Shown here piece by piece: positions 1-8,644 of a stretch of DNA of 64,000 bases (its first letter is position 1; each line of letters begins with the position of its first letter). Origin of the DNA: Tessaracoccus defluvii (GTDB taxonomy: Bacteria > Actinomycetota > Actinomycetes > Propionibacteriales > Propionibacteriaceae). A program made the position numbers and the translations under genes. The notes under the pieces were generated by a model. The model saw only the letters and a list, made by a program, of their open reading frames with translations, had not been told where the DNA came from and searched no databases. The stretch lies in the NCBI RefSeq assembly GCF_014489575.1, contig NZ_CP060789.1, positions 2,914,001 through 2,978,000 on the forward strand. The letters are read 5' to 3'.

Positions 1-54
1 GCCGAGCCGCTGACATTCACCGCTGTCCCCCTGGCCACGAGGAGCTACACGTGA
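1..54 (+). CDS. sdhA: Succinate dehydrogenase flavoprotein subunit, C-terminal tail (partial)
   Basis: Frame 1 is open from the first base and ends at TGA 52-54, giving a tail that ends in LATRSYT. This matches the usual C-terminal style of actinobacterial SdhA, where a EPL(T/E/V)F segment is followed by TRSYK-like residues. The stop overlaps the GTG start of sdhB in a GTGA arrangement, so the two are translationally coupled. Only 17 codons are visible, so the call rests mainly on the sdhB neighbour. Confidence 0.7.
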   Translation, partial: AEPLTFTAVPLATRSYT

Positions 55-797
55 AGCTGACCATCGAAGTCTGGCGGCAGGCCCATCGCGACGCCGAGGG
101 CCGCTTCGAGCGGCACGACATCGACGGCGTCGAGCCCCACCTGTCGGTGCTCGAACTCCTCGATGCGCTCAACGAGCAGCTGATCGACTCGGGCAACGAC
201 CCGGTCGCGTTCGAGTCGGACTGCCGCGAAGGCATCTGCGGGGCCTGCGGGGTCACCGTCGACGGCGCCGTGCACGGACCGGAGGACAACGTGCCGAGCT
301 GCCACCAGAGGCTCGTCGGCTATCCCGACGGCGCCACCGTCCGGATCGAGCCGCTGCGCTCTGCCACCTTCCCCGTGCTGCGCGACCTGGTCGTCGACCG
401 GGGTGCCTTGGACGATCTCGTCCGCGCAGGAGGGCACGTCGCCGTCAACGCCGGCACCGCCCCGGACGCGGACACCGTCCCGGTCCCGGAGGACGTGGCG
501 GAGGCGTCGCTCGACTTCGCGGCCTGCATCGGCTGCGGCGCCTGCGTCGCCGCCTGCCCCAACGGCGCGGCCCACCTGTTCGCCGGCGCCAAGCTGACAC
601 ACCTCGCGCTGCTGCCCCTCCCGGCGCTGGAGCGCACGCGCCGGGCGAAGGCGCTGGTCGGGGAGTTGGACGAACTGTTCGGCCCCTGCTCCCTGTACGG
701 CGAATGCGAACAGGCCTGCCCGGCGGGGATCCCGCTGACGGCGATCGCTGCGGTCAACCACGAACGTTTCCTGGCGGGGACCCGGCGCCGACTGTGA
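51..797 (+). CDS. sdhB: Succinate dehydrogenase/fumarate reductase iron-sulfur subunit
   Basis: Electron-transfer subunit of membrane-bound succinate dehydrogenase (complex II), passing electrons from the flavoprotein to the quinone site. The 248-residue protein has the plant-type ferredoxin half with the CREGICGACG cluster ligands for [2Fe-2S], then a C-terminal half with CIGCGACVAACP and CSLYGECEQACP for the [4Fe-4S] and [3Fe-4S] centres. The GTG start overlaps the sdhA stop by one codon position, which fixes it. The length is typical of the short actinobacterial form. It appears to be the last gene of the operon, because an unrelated gene starts about 45 bp downstream. Confidence 0.95.
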   Translation: MKLTIEVWRQAHRDAEGRFERHDIDGVEPHLSVLELLDALNEQLIDSGNDPVAFESDCREGICGACGVTVDGAVHGPEDNVPSCHQRLVGYPDGATVRIEPLRSATFPVLRDLVVDRGALDDLVRAGGHVAVNAGTAPDADTVPVPEDVAEASLDFAACIGCGACVAACPNGAAHLFAGAKLTHLALLPLPALERTRRAKALVGELDELFGPCSLYGECEQACPAGIPLTAIAAVNHERFLAGTRRRL

Positions 798-841
798 CCC
801 CTCACCGGTCAGCTGAGGCACCCCACTAGTAAGGTCACGAC

Positions 842-1648
842 ATGGACAACAGCGTCGTACCGGCCCAGGGTGGCGCCTTCCGCACCGTCCGTCATCCCTG
901 GGGAACGGTCGTCCACCGCACCGATACCGGGAGACCGGTCTCCGTGTATCACTCGAAGTCCACCCCGGCCGCCGACTACCTGGCCCGCGTCGAGCACAGC
1001 CCGCTGACCTGGCCACGCAGCTGGGAGGAGGCCGTCTTCGGCGTGGGCGCACCGATCATCGCGACGGCGATCGGCGTCAGCAGCGGGGCCCCCGCCTTCT
1101 GGCCGCTTCTTCTCGGCGTCGGCGCCGGGGTCGCAGGCGCGTTCCTCGCCCGGCCGCTCGCTGCGCGCGCGACGACCGCCCGACGCCTGGACGCAGGGAG
1201 AGCGGTCGGCGCACTCGTCGCCACCGGCAACGACGAGCTCATCGCCGCGGCCATCGACCCCGTCATCAGCTTCGACGTCGACCCTGCCGGGGCGGTCGAC
1301 CTGGTCGCTGAGCTGGACGCCGCCTGGCGGGCTGCCGAGGCGAGCTCCGTTCACGAGAAGGCGGGGGTCATCGCCGCGCTCCGCGACACCGCTGCTCACT
1401 TCCCGACCACGGACGGGCAGGTCGCCACGATCCGCAGCGAGTTGCGCAGCATGCGTCGCTCACTGGCGAGCTTGGACACCGCGAAGCGTGAACTCGATGC
1501 CGCGACGTCGACCGCGGACCTGCTCGACCCGGTCCCACCGCGAGGCATCGACGCCCTGCGGGCAGCGACGCAGGCCATCGAGGAGGATGCGGAGGTGGTG
1601 CGCGCCGTCGTCGACGAGCAGACGGCCGCCCGCCCACCGCTGTCCTAG
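842..1648 (+). CDS. Hypothetical membrane protein
   Basis: A 268-residue protein I do not recognise. Residues about 60-105 are two closely spaced hydrophobic segments rich in Ala and Gly (AVFGVGAPIIATAIGV, then FWPLLLGVGAGVAGAFLA), suggesting a membrane hairpin. The C-terminal 150 residues are charged and helical, with heptad-like Leu/Ala spacing that could form a coiled coil (ATIRSELRSMRRSLASLDTA). ATG at 842 follows an A/T-rich ACTAGTAAGGT stretch, so the transcript may be leaderless. It ends 31 bp before the convergent dgoD gene. It has no functional link to the sdh genes that I can see. Confidence 0.75.
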   Translation: MDNSVVPAQGGAFRTVRHPWGTVVHRTDTGRPVSVYHSKSTPAADYLARVEHSPLTWPRSWEEAVFGVGAPIIATAIGVSSGAPAFWPLLLGVGAGVAGAFLARPLAARATTARRLDAGRAVGALVATGNDELIAAAIDPVISFDVDPAGAVDLVAELDAAWRAAEASSVHEKAGVIAALRDTAAHFPTTDGQVATIRSELRSMRRSLASLDTAKRELDAATSTADLLDPVPPRGIDALRAATQAIEEDAEVVRAVVDEQTAARPPLS

Positions 1649-1679
1649 GTGTGACCGGCCTAGGCCAGGAGGTGCGGAA

Positions 1680-2828
1680 TCACCACTCCGCGACCGACCC
1701 GTCGGCGTGCCGCCAGATCGGGTTGCGCCACCGGTGCCCCTCCTTCGCCCGCTCGGCGACGTACTCCTCGTCGATCTCAATGCCCAGCCCGGGCCCCAGC
1801 GGGATGTCGACGGCGCCGTCGCTGTAGGCGAACACGGACGGGTCGACCAGGTAGTCGAGCAGGTCGTTGTTGGTGTTGTACTGGATGCCGAGGCTCTGCT
1901 CCTGGATGGCGGCGTTGTGGCTGACGGCGTCGATCTGTAGGCAGGTGGCCAGGGCGATGGGGCCGAGCGGGCAGTGCAGGGCAATGGCGACGTCGTGGGC
2001 CTCCGCCATCGCGGCGATCTTCACCGTCTCCGTGATCCCGCCCGAGTGGCACGGGTCGGGCTGGAGGATGTCGACGACGCCGAGGGCGAGGATGTCGCGG
2101 AAGTCCCAGCGGGAGTACTTCCGCTCGCCCAGCGCGATGGGCATGGGGGCGCCGCGCAGCACGTCCAGCGAGGGTCCGAGGTTCTCGGTGAGCACCGGCT
2201 CCTCGACGAACATGAGGTCGTAGGGTTCGAGCGCCCGCAGCAGCGGCTTGACCATGGGGCGGTGGACGCGGCCGTGGAAGTCGACGCCGATGCCGACGTT
2301 GCCGCCGACGGCCTCCCGGACGGCGGCGACGTTCTCCGCCGCGTGGGCGACCTTGTCACGGGTGTCGATGTAGGCCATCTCCTCCGTGCCGTTCATCTTG
2401 ACGGCGCGGAAGCCCCGCTCGACGGCGCCGCGGGCGGCATCGGCGGTGTCGGAGGGCCGGTCACCCCCGATCCACGAGTAGACGCCGATCCGGTCACGGA
2501 CCCGGCCGCCGAGCAGGTCGTGCACCGGCAGGCCCAGCGCCTTGCCCTTGATGTCCCACAGTGCCTGGTCGATCCCGGCGATCGCGCTCATGAGGATGGG
2601 GCCGCCGCGGTAGAAGCCGCCCCGGTACATGACCTGCCACAGGTCGTTGATGCGGCGCGGATCCTGCCCGATCAGGTAGTCGGACAGCTCCTCGACGGCG
2701 GCGGCGACGGTCGCTGCGCGGCCCTCGACGACGGGTTCGCCCCAGCCGACGACGCCGTCGTCGGTCTCGATCCGCAGGAAGCACCAGCGGGGCGGGACGA
2801 GATAGGTGGTGAGTTTGACGATCTTCAC
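1680..2828 (-). CDS. dgoD: D-galactonate dehydratase (enolase superfamily)
   Basis: Dehydrates D-galactonate to 2-dehydro-3-deoxy-D-galactonate in the De Ley-Doudoroff route. The frame is open far upstream, but the GTG at 2828 gives [15 protein letters not shown], exactly 382 residues, the size of E. coli DgoD. It is preceded by an AGGAGG-type site and overlaps the dgoA stop as GTGA. The N-terminal enolase cap domain is followed by a TIM barrel with the metal-ligand region ([27 protein letters not shown]) and the DgoD-like ending [18 protein letters not shown]. It is the last gene of the four-gene minus-strand operon. A related sugar-acid dehydratase specificity cannot be excluded from sequence alone. 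Confidence 0.9.
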   Translation of the reverse strand: MKIVKLTTYLVPPRWCFLRIETDDGVVGWGEPVVEGRAATVAAAVEELSDYLIGQDPRRINDLWQVMYRGGFYRGGPILMSAIAGIDQALWDIKGKALGLPVHDLLGGRVRDRIGVYSWIGGDRPSDTADAARGAVERGFRAVKMNGTEEMAYIDTRDKVAHAAENVAAVREAVGGNVGIGVDFHGRVHRPMVKPLLRALEPYDLMFVEEPVLTENLGPSLDVLRGAPMPIALGERKYSRWDFRDILALGVVDILQPDPCHSGGITETVKIAAMAEAHDVAIALHCPLGPIALATCLQIDAVSHNAAIQEQSLGIQYNTNNDLLDYLVDPSVFAYSDGAVDIPLGPGLGIEIDEEYVAERAKEGHRWRNPIWRHADGSVAEW

Positions 2829-3439
2829 TGGAGGCCTCCTGCAGCGGTGACGAGGCCGATGGCGCGGCGACGCACCTGGTCGGCGTCGTCGCCGGGGCGG
2901 TAGAGGCCGCCGCCGATCCCGACGCCGGCGGCGCCGGCAGAGCGCCAGGCGTCGAGGTTGTCGACGGCGACGCCGCCGACGGCGAGCACGGCCGCCTCCG
3001 GGGGCAGCACGGCCTTCCACGCTTTCAGCCCGGCAGGGCCGATGGTCTCGCCGGGGAAGGCCTTGATGCTGCGGGCGCCGGCCGCCAGGGCGGCGAACGC
3101 TTCCGTGGGGGTGGCGACGCCGGGGATCGGTTCGAGCCCGAGCTCGAGCGCCCGGGCGACGACGGTGGGGTTCAGGTTGGGGGAGACGATCAGCGTCCCA
3201 CCGGCCGCGCCGCACGCGTCGACCTGGGCCACGTCGAGCACCGTGCCGGCGCCGACGCGGCAGTCGTCGGGCAGTACCTCGCGGATCAGGCCGATGGAGG
3301 AGAACGGATCGGGCGAGTTGAGCGGCACCTCGACCTCCCGGATCCCCGCCTCCAGGAGGGCTGCGGCGATGGCGGGCGCCTCGGCGGGAGTGATGCCCCG
3401 CAGGATGGCGACGAGACGGAAGCCCGGTGGTGGCTGCAT
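2825..3439 (-). CDS. dgoA: 2-dehydro-3-deoxy-6-phosphogalactonate aldolase
   Basis: Class I aldolase cleaving 2-dehydro-3-deoxy-6-phosphogalactonate to pyruvate and glyceraldehyde 3-phosphate. The 204-residue protein matches the KDPG/KDPGal aldolase pattern: [24 protein letters not shown] (general acid/base Glu), GAGTVL, IVSPN, TPTEAF and SIKAFPGE, whose Lys is the expected Schiff-base residue. The NSP motif and the length favour DgoA over Eda. It starts 3 bp after the nucleoside hydrolase stop and overlaps dgoD by 4 bp. No 2-dehydro-3-deoxygalactonokinase gene lies in this operon, so the phosphorylated substrate must be made elsewhere. Confidence 0.88.
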   Translation of the reverse strand: MQPPPGFRLVAILRGITPAEAPAIAAALLEAGIREVEVPLNSPDPFSSIGLIREVLPDDCRVGAGTVLDVAQVDACGAAGGTLIVSPNLNPTVVARALELGLEPIPGVATPTEAFAALAAGARSIKAFPGETIGPAGLKAWKAVLPPEAAVLAVGGVAVDNLDAWRSAGAAGVGIGGGLYRPGDDADQVRRRAIGLVTAAGGLQ

Positions 3440-3442
3440 GGA

Positions 3443-4420
3443 TCAGTCCTTGGCGTCGAGGGCGCGGCTGGTGGAGAAGAAGTGGTCGCGGAAACCCTCC
3501 GCGTCGACGGCACGGGCGACGCGGGCGTTCGGCGACGGCGGATCGGGAGCGCCGAGCAGGTCGGTGATCGCGGCGCCGCGGCCCACGGAGGTGCCGTCGA
3601 GCACCGTGACATGGGCCGGAACCCAGTCCACCAGGTCGGGTCGGGTGACGACGGCGACCGCAAGCGGATCGTGCAGGGCACAGGACTCTCCGGCCCCCAG
3701 GGCACTGGGATGACGCTCGGCGAGGTGGTCTATCCAGGCGGTGGTGTAGCGGCCGGCGAAGCGCTGGAACCCGCGCCCCTCGGCCGCCATAGCCTCCGCC
3801 TCGGCGCGGGTGAGCCGCACCCTGGACGTCACGTCGAGCCCCACGAGCCGGATCGGTGCCCCGGAGCGGAGGACCGCGTTGGCCGCCTCCGGGTCGATGA
3901 GGAAGTTGAACTCGCCGGGGCGGCGCAGTTCGTGGGTGTGCCCGAAGTAGACGCCGCCCATGATCACGACCTCCCGGACCTGCGTGGGCAGGTCCGGGTT
4001 CAGGCTGATGGCCGCCGCCAGGTTCGTGAGCGGGCCGATCGCGACGATGGTGATCTCGCCCGGGCGTTCTGACACCAGTTCGGCGATCCGCGCTGCCGCG
4101 GGCCCAGGATCGGCCTCGTGGCGCCCGAAGGCGGCCCGGATCTGCTCAGGCGCGCCCCGGCGCAGTTCGGGATGGCACAGCGGAGCCGCGGCACCTCGGT
4201 GGACGGGGACGTGCCTGCGGTCGAGGAGCTCGAGGAGTTCCTTGGCGAGCAGGACGGCGCTCTCGACGTCGGCGTTGCCGCCCACGCAGGTGACGGCGAC
4301 CAGGTCGAGCCCCGGGTCGGCGAGGGCCAGAGCGAGCGCGAACCCGTCGTCGATGTCGGAGCCCGGCACCCCCATGGCCAGGTCGGTGTCGAGGATGACG
4401 GGGAGTGCCGGGGTCGGCAT
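3443..4420 (-). CDS. Inosine/uridine-preferring nucleoside hydrolase family protein
   Basis: A 325-residue IUNH-family enzyme expected to hydrolyse the N-glycosidic bond of ribonucleosides. The N-terminal calcium-binding signature [19 protein letters not shown] is present, with the later MGG(V)Y segment and NFLIDPEAA, which match the family. The gene lies 12 bp after the aldo/keto reductase stop and 3 bp before dgoA, so it is co-transcribed with sugar-acid genes. The substrate in this setting is unclear: a pentoside or sugar-conjugate role would suit the context, but a plain nucleoside hydrolase is the default. Confidence 0.85.
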   Translation of the reverse strand: MPTPALPVILDTDLAMGVPGSDIDDGFALALALADPGLDLVAVTCVGGNADVESAVLLAKELLELLDRRHVPVHRGAAAPLCHPELRRGAPEQIRAAFGRHEADPGPAAARIAELVSERPGEITIVAIGPLTNLAAAISLNPDLPTQVREVVIMGGVYFGHTHELRRPGEFNFLIDPEAANAVLRSGAPIRLVGLDVTSRVRLTRAEAEAMAAEGRGFQRFAGRYTTAWIDHLAERHPSALGAGESCALHDPLAVAVVTRPDLVDWVPAHVTVLDGTSVGRGAAITDLLGAPDPPSPNARVARAVDAEGFRDHFFSTSRALDAKD

Positions 4421-4432
4421 CGGTCTACCGCC

Positions 4433-5407
4433 TCACCACGCGTAGGCCTCGGGCGCGGCGCCGCCCGGGCCGGGGAAGATCTCGTCGAGCCGGGCCAGAG
4501 CAGCGTCGTCGAGTTCGATCTCGACGGCGTGCAGGGCCGACTCGAGCTGCTCCATGGTGCGGGGTCCGATGATGGGGCCGGTGACGCCGTCCTGGTGGAG
4601 GAGCCAGGCCAGCGCGACGTCGCCGGGCTTCTCCCCGAGCTCGTCGCAGAACGCCTCCCACGCCTCGAGCTGGGGACGCCGGGCCTCGATCTTGCTGAGC
4701 ATGTCGGCCGACGCGCGGCGCCCGGTCTCGAGCTTGCGGAGGACGCCGCCGAGCAGCCCGCCACCGAGCGGCGACCAGGGGATGACGCCGAGGCCGTACT
4801 CGCGGGCCGCGGGCAGGACCTCGAGCTCGACGGTGCGCTCCGTCAGGTTGTACAGCGACTGCTCGCTGACAAGGCCCAACGAGCCGCGGGCCATGGCCGT
4901 CTCGCTGGCGGCGGCGATGTGCCAGCCGGCGAAGTTCGAGGAGCCGACGTATACGATGTCGCCCGCCTGCACGAGGCGGTCCATCGACTGCCACACCTCG
5001 TCCCACGGTGTGGCGCGGTCGATGTGGTGCATCTGGTAGAGGTCGATGACGTCGGTCTGGAGGCGGGCCAGCGAGGCGCGGACCTCGCGTCGCACCGCCA
5101 GGGCGGAGAGGCCGCCGTCGTTGGGGCGGTCGGCCGACGTCATCCAGCCGAACACCTTCGTGGCCAGGACGACGTCGTCGCGGCGACCGGTCGTGGCGAA
5201 CCAGCGGCCGATGATCTCCTCGGTGTAGCCGCGACGCCCGGCGCCGCCGTAGGCGTTGGCCGTGTCGAAGAAGTTGATGCCCGCGTCGAGGGCCCGGCTC
5301 ATGATGGCGTGCGAGTCAGCCTCCGAGGTTTCGGGGCCGAAGTTCATGGTTCCCAGTACGAGGCGCGAGACCTTCGCGCCGGTCCGGCCGAGGTGGGTGT
5401 ACTGCAT
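4433..5407 (-). CDS. Aldo/keto reductase
   Basis: NAD(P)H-dependent oxidoreductase with the AKR TIM barrel, 324 residues. Visible family motifs are GRTGAKVSRLVLGTMNFG at the start, the catalytic Asp-Tyr region NFFDTANAYGG, the Lys in VLATKVFG, the His in DLYQMHHID, and the cofactor segment GPRTMEQLESAL near the end. It is the first gene of the minus-strand dgo operon. A sugar dehydrogenase or aldose reductase step feeding the galactonate branch is possible but not shown. Start chosen at ATG 5407. Confidence 0.9.
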   Translation of the reverse strand: MQYTHLGRTGAKVSRLVLGTMNFGPETSEADSHAIMSRALDAGINFFDTANAYGGAGRRGYTEEIIGRWFATTGRRDDVVLATKVFGWMTSADRPNDGGLSALAVRREVRASLARLQTDVIDLYQMHHIDRATPWDEVWQSMDRLVQAGDIVYVGSSNFAGWHIAAASETAMARGSLGLVSEQSLYNLTERTVELEVLPAAREYGLGVIPWSPLGGGLLGGVLRKLETGRRASADMLSKIEARRPQLEAWEAFCDELGEKPGDVALAWLLHQDGVTGPIIGPRTMEQLESALHAVEIELDDAALARLDEIFPGPGGAAPEAYAW

Positions 5408-5446
5408 GGCTGCGTCCTTCGTCGTTGGAGGTGGTCAGCCATCACG

Positions 5447-6378
5447 CTACCGGGTCCGGGCCGCCCTCCGGGGACCGGCCCATGGCTTCTGCCTGCCGGA
5501 CTGCGCGACGACTACGCCGAACGCGACGAGGGCGCCGCCGACGCCGAGGGCCCACCAGGGGAACCCGGGGATCTCCGGGCGGGAGCCGGCGCGCTCCACG
5601 TCGGCGATGGGTGTGGGCGTGACCCGTTCGCCGGTGACAAGGTAACGGTGGGTGTTGATGCCGAGCGGGGTGCAGGTGACGAGCGTGACCAGATCCTCGC
5701 CGAAGCGCGGCACGAGGGCCTGCGTCTCCTGGGGTTCGATGGTCTGCGTCTCGATGACCTGATAGGTGAAGACCTCGCCGAACACCTCGATGGTGAACGT
5801 CTCACCCAGCTTCACCTTGCCGAGGTCGTCGAACATCTTCGCGGACGGGAGGCCCCGGTGCGCCGTCAGGACGGAGTGCTGCGACTCGCCTCCCACGGGC
5901 AGCGATGTGCCCTGCAGGTGGCCGACGCCCTTTTCGAGGACGGCGTCGGTGGTGCCGTGGTAGATGGGAAGGTCGACCTGGATGGAGTCGATGCGGAGCC
6001 GGGCCATCATCGAGTTTCCGGCGTCGAGCATGGCGTAGTAGTCAAGGTTGCCCTCGACGGTGCCCTCTCCCGTCGGGACGTTGCTGCCGGGCGCGACCAG
6101 GGCCCCGCCGGTGAGAGCTGCGTTGTACTCGCGGGCGCGGGCGATCGCCTCGTCGAGACGGTTGAGCGGCTGCTCATCGACTGCCCTGTCGATGTCGACG
6201 ATGATCTTGGACTGGTTGTACTGGGCCACCCAGCTTGCGGTGCTGGGGTAGAGCATGACGAGCACACCCACAAGACCGACCAACGCCAGGGCCGCGGTGG
6301 CCCAGGGCATGCGCCAGCCGAGGCGTTGGTCGGGGTTCTCCGGCAGGGGGCAAACCGGAGGTTTGTGGGTGCGGTCAC
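5447..6378 (-). CDS. Class C (pilus) sortase; apparent frameshift near the N-terminus
   Basis: Membrane transpeptidase that polymerises LPXTG pilins. The uninterrupted frame (5447-6310) has an N-terminal membrane segment (ALALVGLVGVLVMLYP), the catalytic His in TAHRGLP, the catalytic Cys in TLVTCTPLGINTHR with the downstream Arg, and a C-terminal membrane helix with a basic tail, as in class C sortases. The ATG at 6310 has no clear ribosome site and sits just before the helix. Adding one base to the five-base G run at 6346-6350 joins the frame to a GTG at 6378 preceded by AAAGGA and gives the sensible N-terminus MTAPTNLRFAPLPENPDQRLGWR. I therefore place the start at 6378. The gene lies downstream of the backbone pilin. 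Confidence 0.88.
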
Positions 6379-6448
6379 GTCATCCTTTGCGCGGGGTGGT
6401 GGGGAGGGGCGCTCGTCGCCCCTCCCCCCTCCTCGTGGCGGTTTCCGG

Positions 6449-7981
6449 TCAGTTGGCCGACTGACGGCGACGCAGGGCGGTGCCGCCCGCGATCGCGCCG
6501 AGGACCAGGACGAGGCCGGTGGCGCCGAAGACGGCGGTGCCGACGCCGCCGGTCAGCGGCAGACCGGGGACCGTCTGCTTGGTGTTATCAACGGTCACGG
6601 CGAGACTGGCGTTGTCGGCCGTGGTGATGGTCACCGTCTGCGGCGCGGCGTTGGCGACGTAGCCGACCGGGGCGACCGACTCGTAGAGGCAGTAGTTGCG
6701 AGTCGGGTTGGCGATCGGGGTGGCGGAGTTGGCGATGAACAGGCCGAGCGGCGACTCGGCCGGAGTGGCACTGTCCCACTTGACGACGCCGTCGGTGCCC
6801 GAGGTACCGGTGGCGATCGCCCCGGAGGTGGGCATGTCAGCCGGGCAGAGCCCTTCGACCTGGGCGAACACCTTGAACTCGGCGCCGGCCAGCTTGGCCT
6901 TGGAGCTGACGTCCTGCTTCGTAACCGTCAGGTTGCCCCAGTAGGAGTAGGGCTCCGTCTCGGTGGTCTGCGGCTTGTCGTTGAAGCTGACGGTGGCGTC
7001 GTTGGTGATCGTGCCGGCGGTGGTGTTGTCCGCAGCGACGCTGGTCACGGTGGTCACCAGCTCCACGGAGAGCTTCTTGCCCTGGTTGGCCTTGAGCTTG
7101 GAGAGGCCGGACTCGCTGAGAACCCAGGTCAGCTTGCCGTTGACGTTGGTGAAGGCGTAGTCGGCGGCGACAAGCTGGTCGCCGGTGACGTTCTCGATGA
7201 CCGGGGCCCCGCTCTTGTAGGTGAGGCGCGGGTCGAGCTGATCGACGATCGACGCCTCGGTGAAGGTCGACCCGACGCCCGAGAGGGTCGGGATCGTCTG
7301 CGCAATGGTCCACGTGATGTCGGCATCCACAACCAGATCAACCTGATCGAGTCCGATGGTCTTGGTCGGCTTGTCGGCCGTGGCGTTCTTCGGGTAGACG
7401 TTGACGTTGTAGAGCCAGTCCGTGGGAGCCGTCTCGCTGGCCCCCTGCTTGCTCGCGAACGGGATGGTGACGTAGAACGGCAGGGCCCGATCGATGACGT
7501 TCGCCGGGGCGTTCGTCTCGGTGACGTAGTAGAGGCCGAGGGCCAGGGCGTCGAAGGTCGCTTCACCCGAGACATCAGTCGTCTTGGAGACAGCCGAGCC
7601 AGCGGCGCAGAGCTTGCCCTCCTCGGCCGATGTCGCCGGAGCGCCGGGGTTCGGCCCCACCGCGAGCTGGGCTGCGGTCCAGCCGGCGTTCGTGGTCAGG
7701 TCGATGGCGACACAGGCGCCGCCCGTCCACACGCCCACGCGCTGGACGGTGAACTCGACCCCCGGAAGTGCGGTGCCGGGAGCCGGGTCCAGCAGCGTGC
7801 CGTTCCCGCGCGTGCCCTCCGTCCCGACGCGCTTGTGGACGATGATCGACCCCTGATCGGGGGCGCCCTCCTGGCCCGGGCCGGGATCCGCGTATGCGAC
7901 GCCCCCCAGTAATCCTGCCGCCGCCAGAGCGATAGCCCCCACGCCGGCTGCGAGTCGCCGAAGCGATGTGTTCTCGAACAT
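6449..7981 (-). CDS. SpaA/SpaH-type major pilin, LPLTG-anchored
   Basis: A 510-residue backbone subunit of a sortase-assembled pilus. From ATG 7981 (ribosome site AAGGAA) there is a signal peptide ending near GGVAYADPG. A first Ig-like domain carries the E-box-like LYYVTETNAP. The pilin motif YPKN in WLYNVNVYPKNAT supplies the linking Lys. A second E-box, YCLYESVAPVGY, precedes the sorting signal LPLTGG, a hydrophobic stretch and the RRRQSAN tail. E-boxes imply intramolecular isopeptide bonds. It lies between the tip adhesin remnant and the sortase in one minus-strand operon. The open frame extends upstream to 8149, but that part lacks pilin features. Confidence 0.93.
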   Translation of the reverse strand: MFENTSLRRLAAGVGAIALAAAGLLGGVAYADPGPGQEGAPDQGSIIVHKRVGTEGTRGNGTLLDPAPGTALPGVEFTVQRVGVWTGGACVAIDLTTNAGWTAAQLAVGPNPGAPATSAEEGKLCAAGSAVSKTTDVSGEATFDALALGLYYVTETNAPANVIDRALPFYVTIPFASKQGASETAPTDWLYNVNVYPKNATADKPTKTIGLDQVDLVVDADITWTIAQTIPTLSGVGSTFTEASIVDQLDPRLTYKSGAPVIENVTGDQLVAADYAFTNVNGKLTWVLSESGLSKLKANQGKKLSVELVTTVTSVAADNTTAGTITNDATVSFNDKPQTTETEPYSYWGNLTVTKQDVSSKAKLAGAEFKVFAQVEGLCPADMPTSGAIATGTSGTDGVVKWDSATPAESPLGLFIANSATPIANPTRNYCLYESVAPVGYVANAAPQTVTITTADNASLAVTVDNTKQTVPGLPLTGGVGTAVFGATGLVLVLGAIAGGTALRRRQSAN

Positions 7982-8105
7982 GCCGTTCCTTCTTTCTCTC
8001 CTACGGCCGATCGGCCGGTCAGGTTCTTGGTTGTTTCGCCGTCCTATGGGTACGGCGGGTAGACGCGGCCGCGCTGACGCGCCGCGATTGTGTTGTTGAG
8101 GTAGG

Positions 8106-8644
8106 TCAGGAGTTTTGAGCCCGGAACCGTCTGGCTCCGAAACCCGCAACAGCGAGCAGGGCCATCAGTGCCCCGATGATCATGATCTGGTCCCGTCCGA
8201 GGCCGCCGGTGAGCGGAAGCACTGGGCCGGTGCGCTGCACGTTCTCGATGCTGCCGAGGTTCCATGCGAGCATGGCGTCGTTCCCACTGGGGCGACCCAC
8301 TGTGAACTCGACCTCAGTCGCATTCCGCACGTAGCCAGGAGGTGCCGCGGTCTCGATCAGGGAGTACTTACCCCAGGCGAGCTCCTTCACCAGGAACTTC
8401 CCTGCGGCCGGATCCTTGTCCGGACCGGTGCACTGCGCGGCATCGGCCGTGACACAGTCGATCACGACCAACTCGGTGCTTGACGGGTCAGGCCCGACGA
8501 TCTTCCACTCGGAGCCCTGGAGTGGGGTCTGCCCACCCTTGGCCACCTTGGCCCATGCGACGCTGCCGAGCACCGGCTTGGTCGTGTTGGTGACGATGAT
8601 CAGGGCAGCCTCGCCAGTGAGATCCGTGACTGCCGCGACTCCCC
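8106..8644 (-). pseudogene. Pilus tip adhesin, C-terminal part with LPLTG anchor (out of frame)
   Basis: C-terminal part of the large surface adhesin. It contains a final SpaA-like domain (GSEWKIVG, YSLIETAAPPGYVRNATEVEFTVG with an E-box) and the sorting signal LPLTGG, followed by a membrane helix and the tail ARRFRAQNS. It lies in a different frame from the central part. One extra base in the four-base C run at 8641-8644 joins VWDGDPVISG to VAAVTDLTGEAALIIVTNTTKPV without loss. The break may be a consensus error, but the gene is in any case interrupted upstream by an IS30 element. Confidence 0.85.

Noticed and set aside
4118..7912. A 1,264-codon plus-strand open frame
   Set aside because: It is antisense to the nucleoside hydrolase, reductase, sortase and pilin genes, which have clear families and ribosome sites. 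Long antisense frames are common at this GC content.
8641..8644. Phase variation or programmed frameshifting in the adhesin
   Set aside because: A four-base run is too short for typical slipped-strand phase variation and no slippery heptamer or stimulatory structure is evident. The same -1 pattern recurs in unrelated genes.
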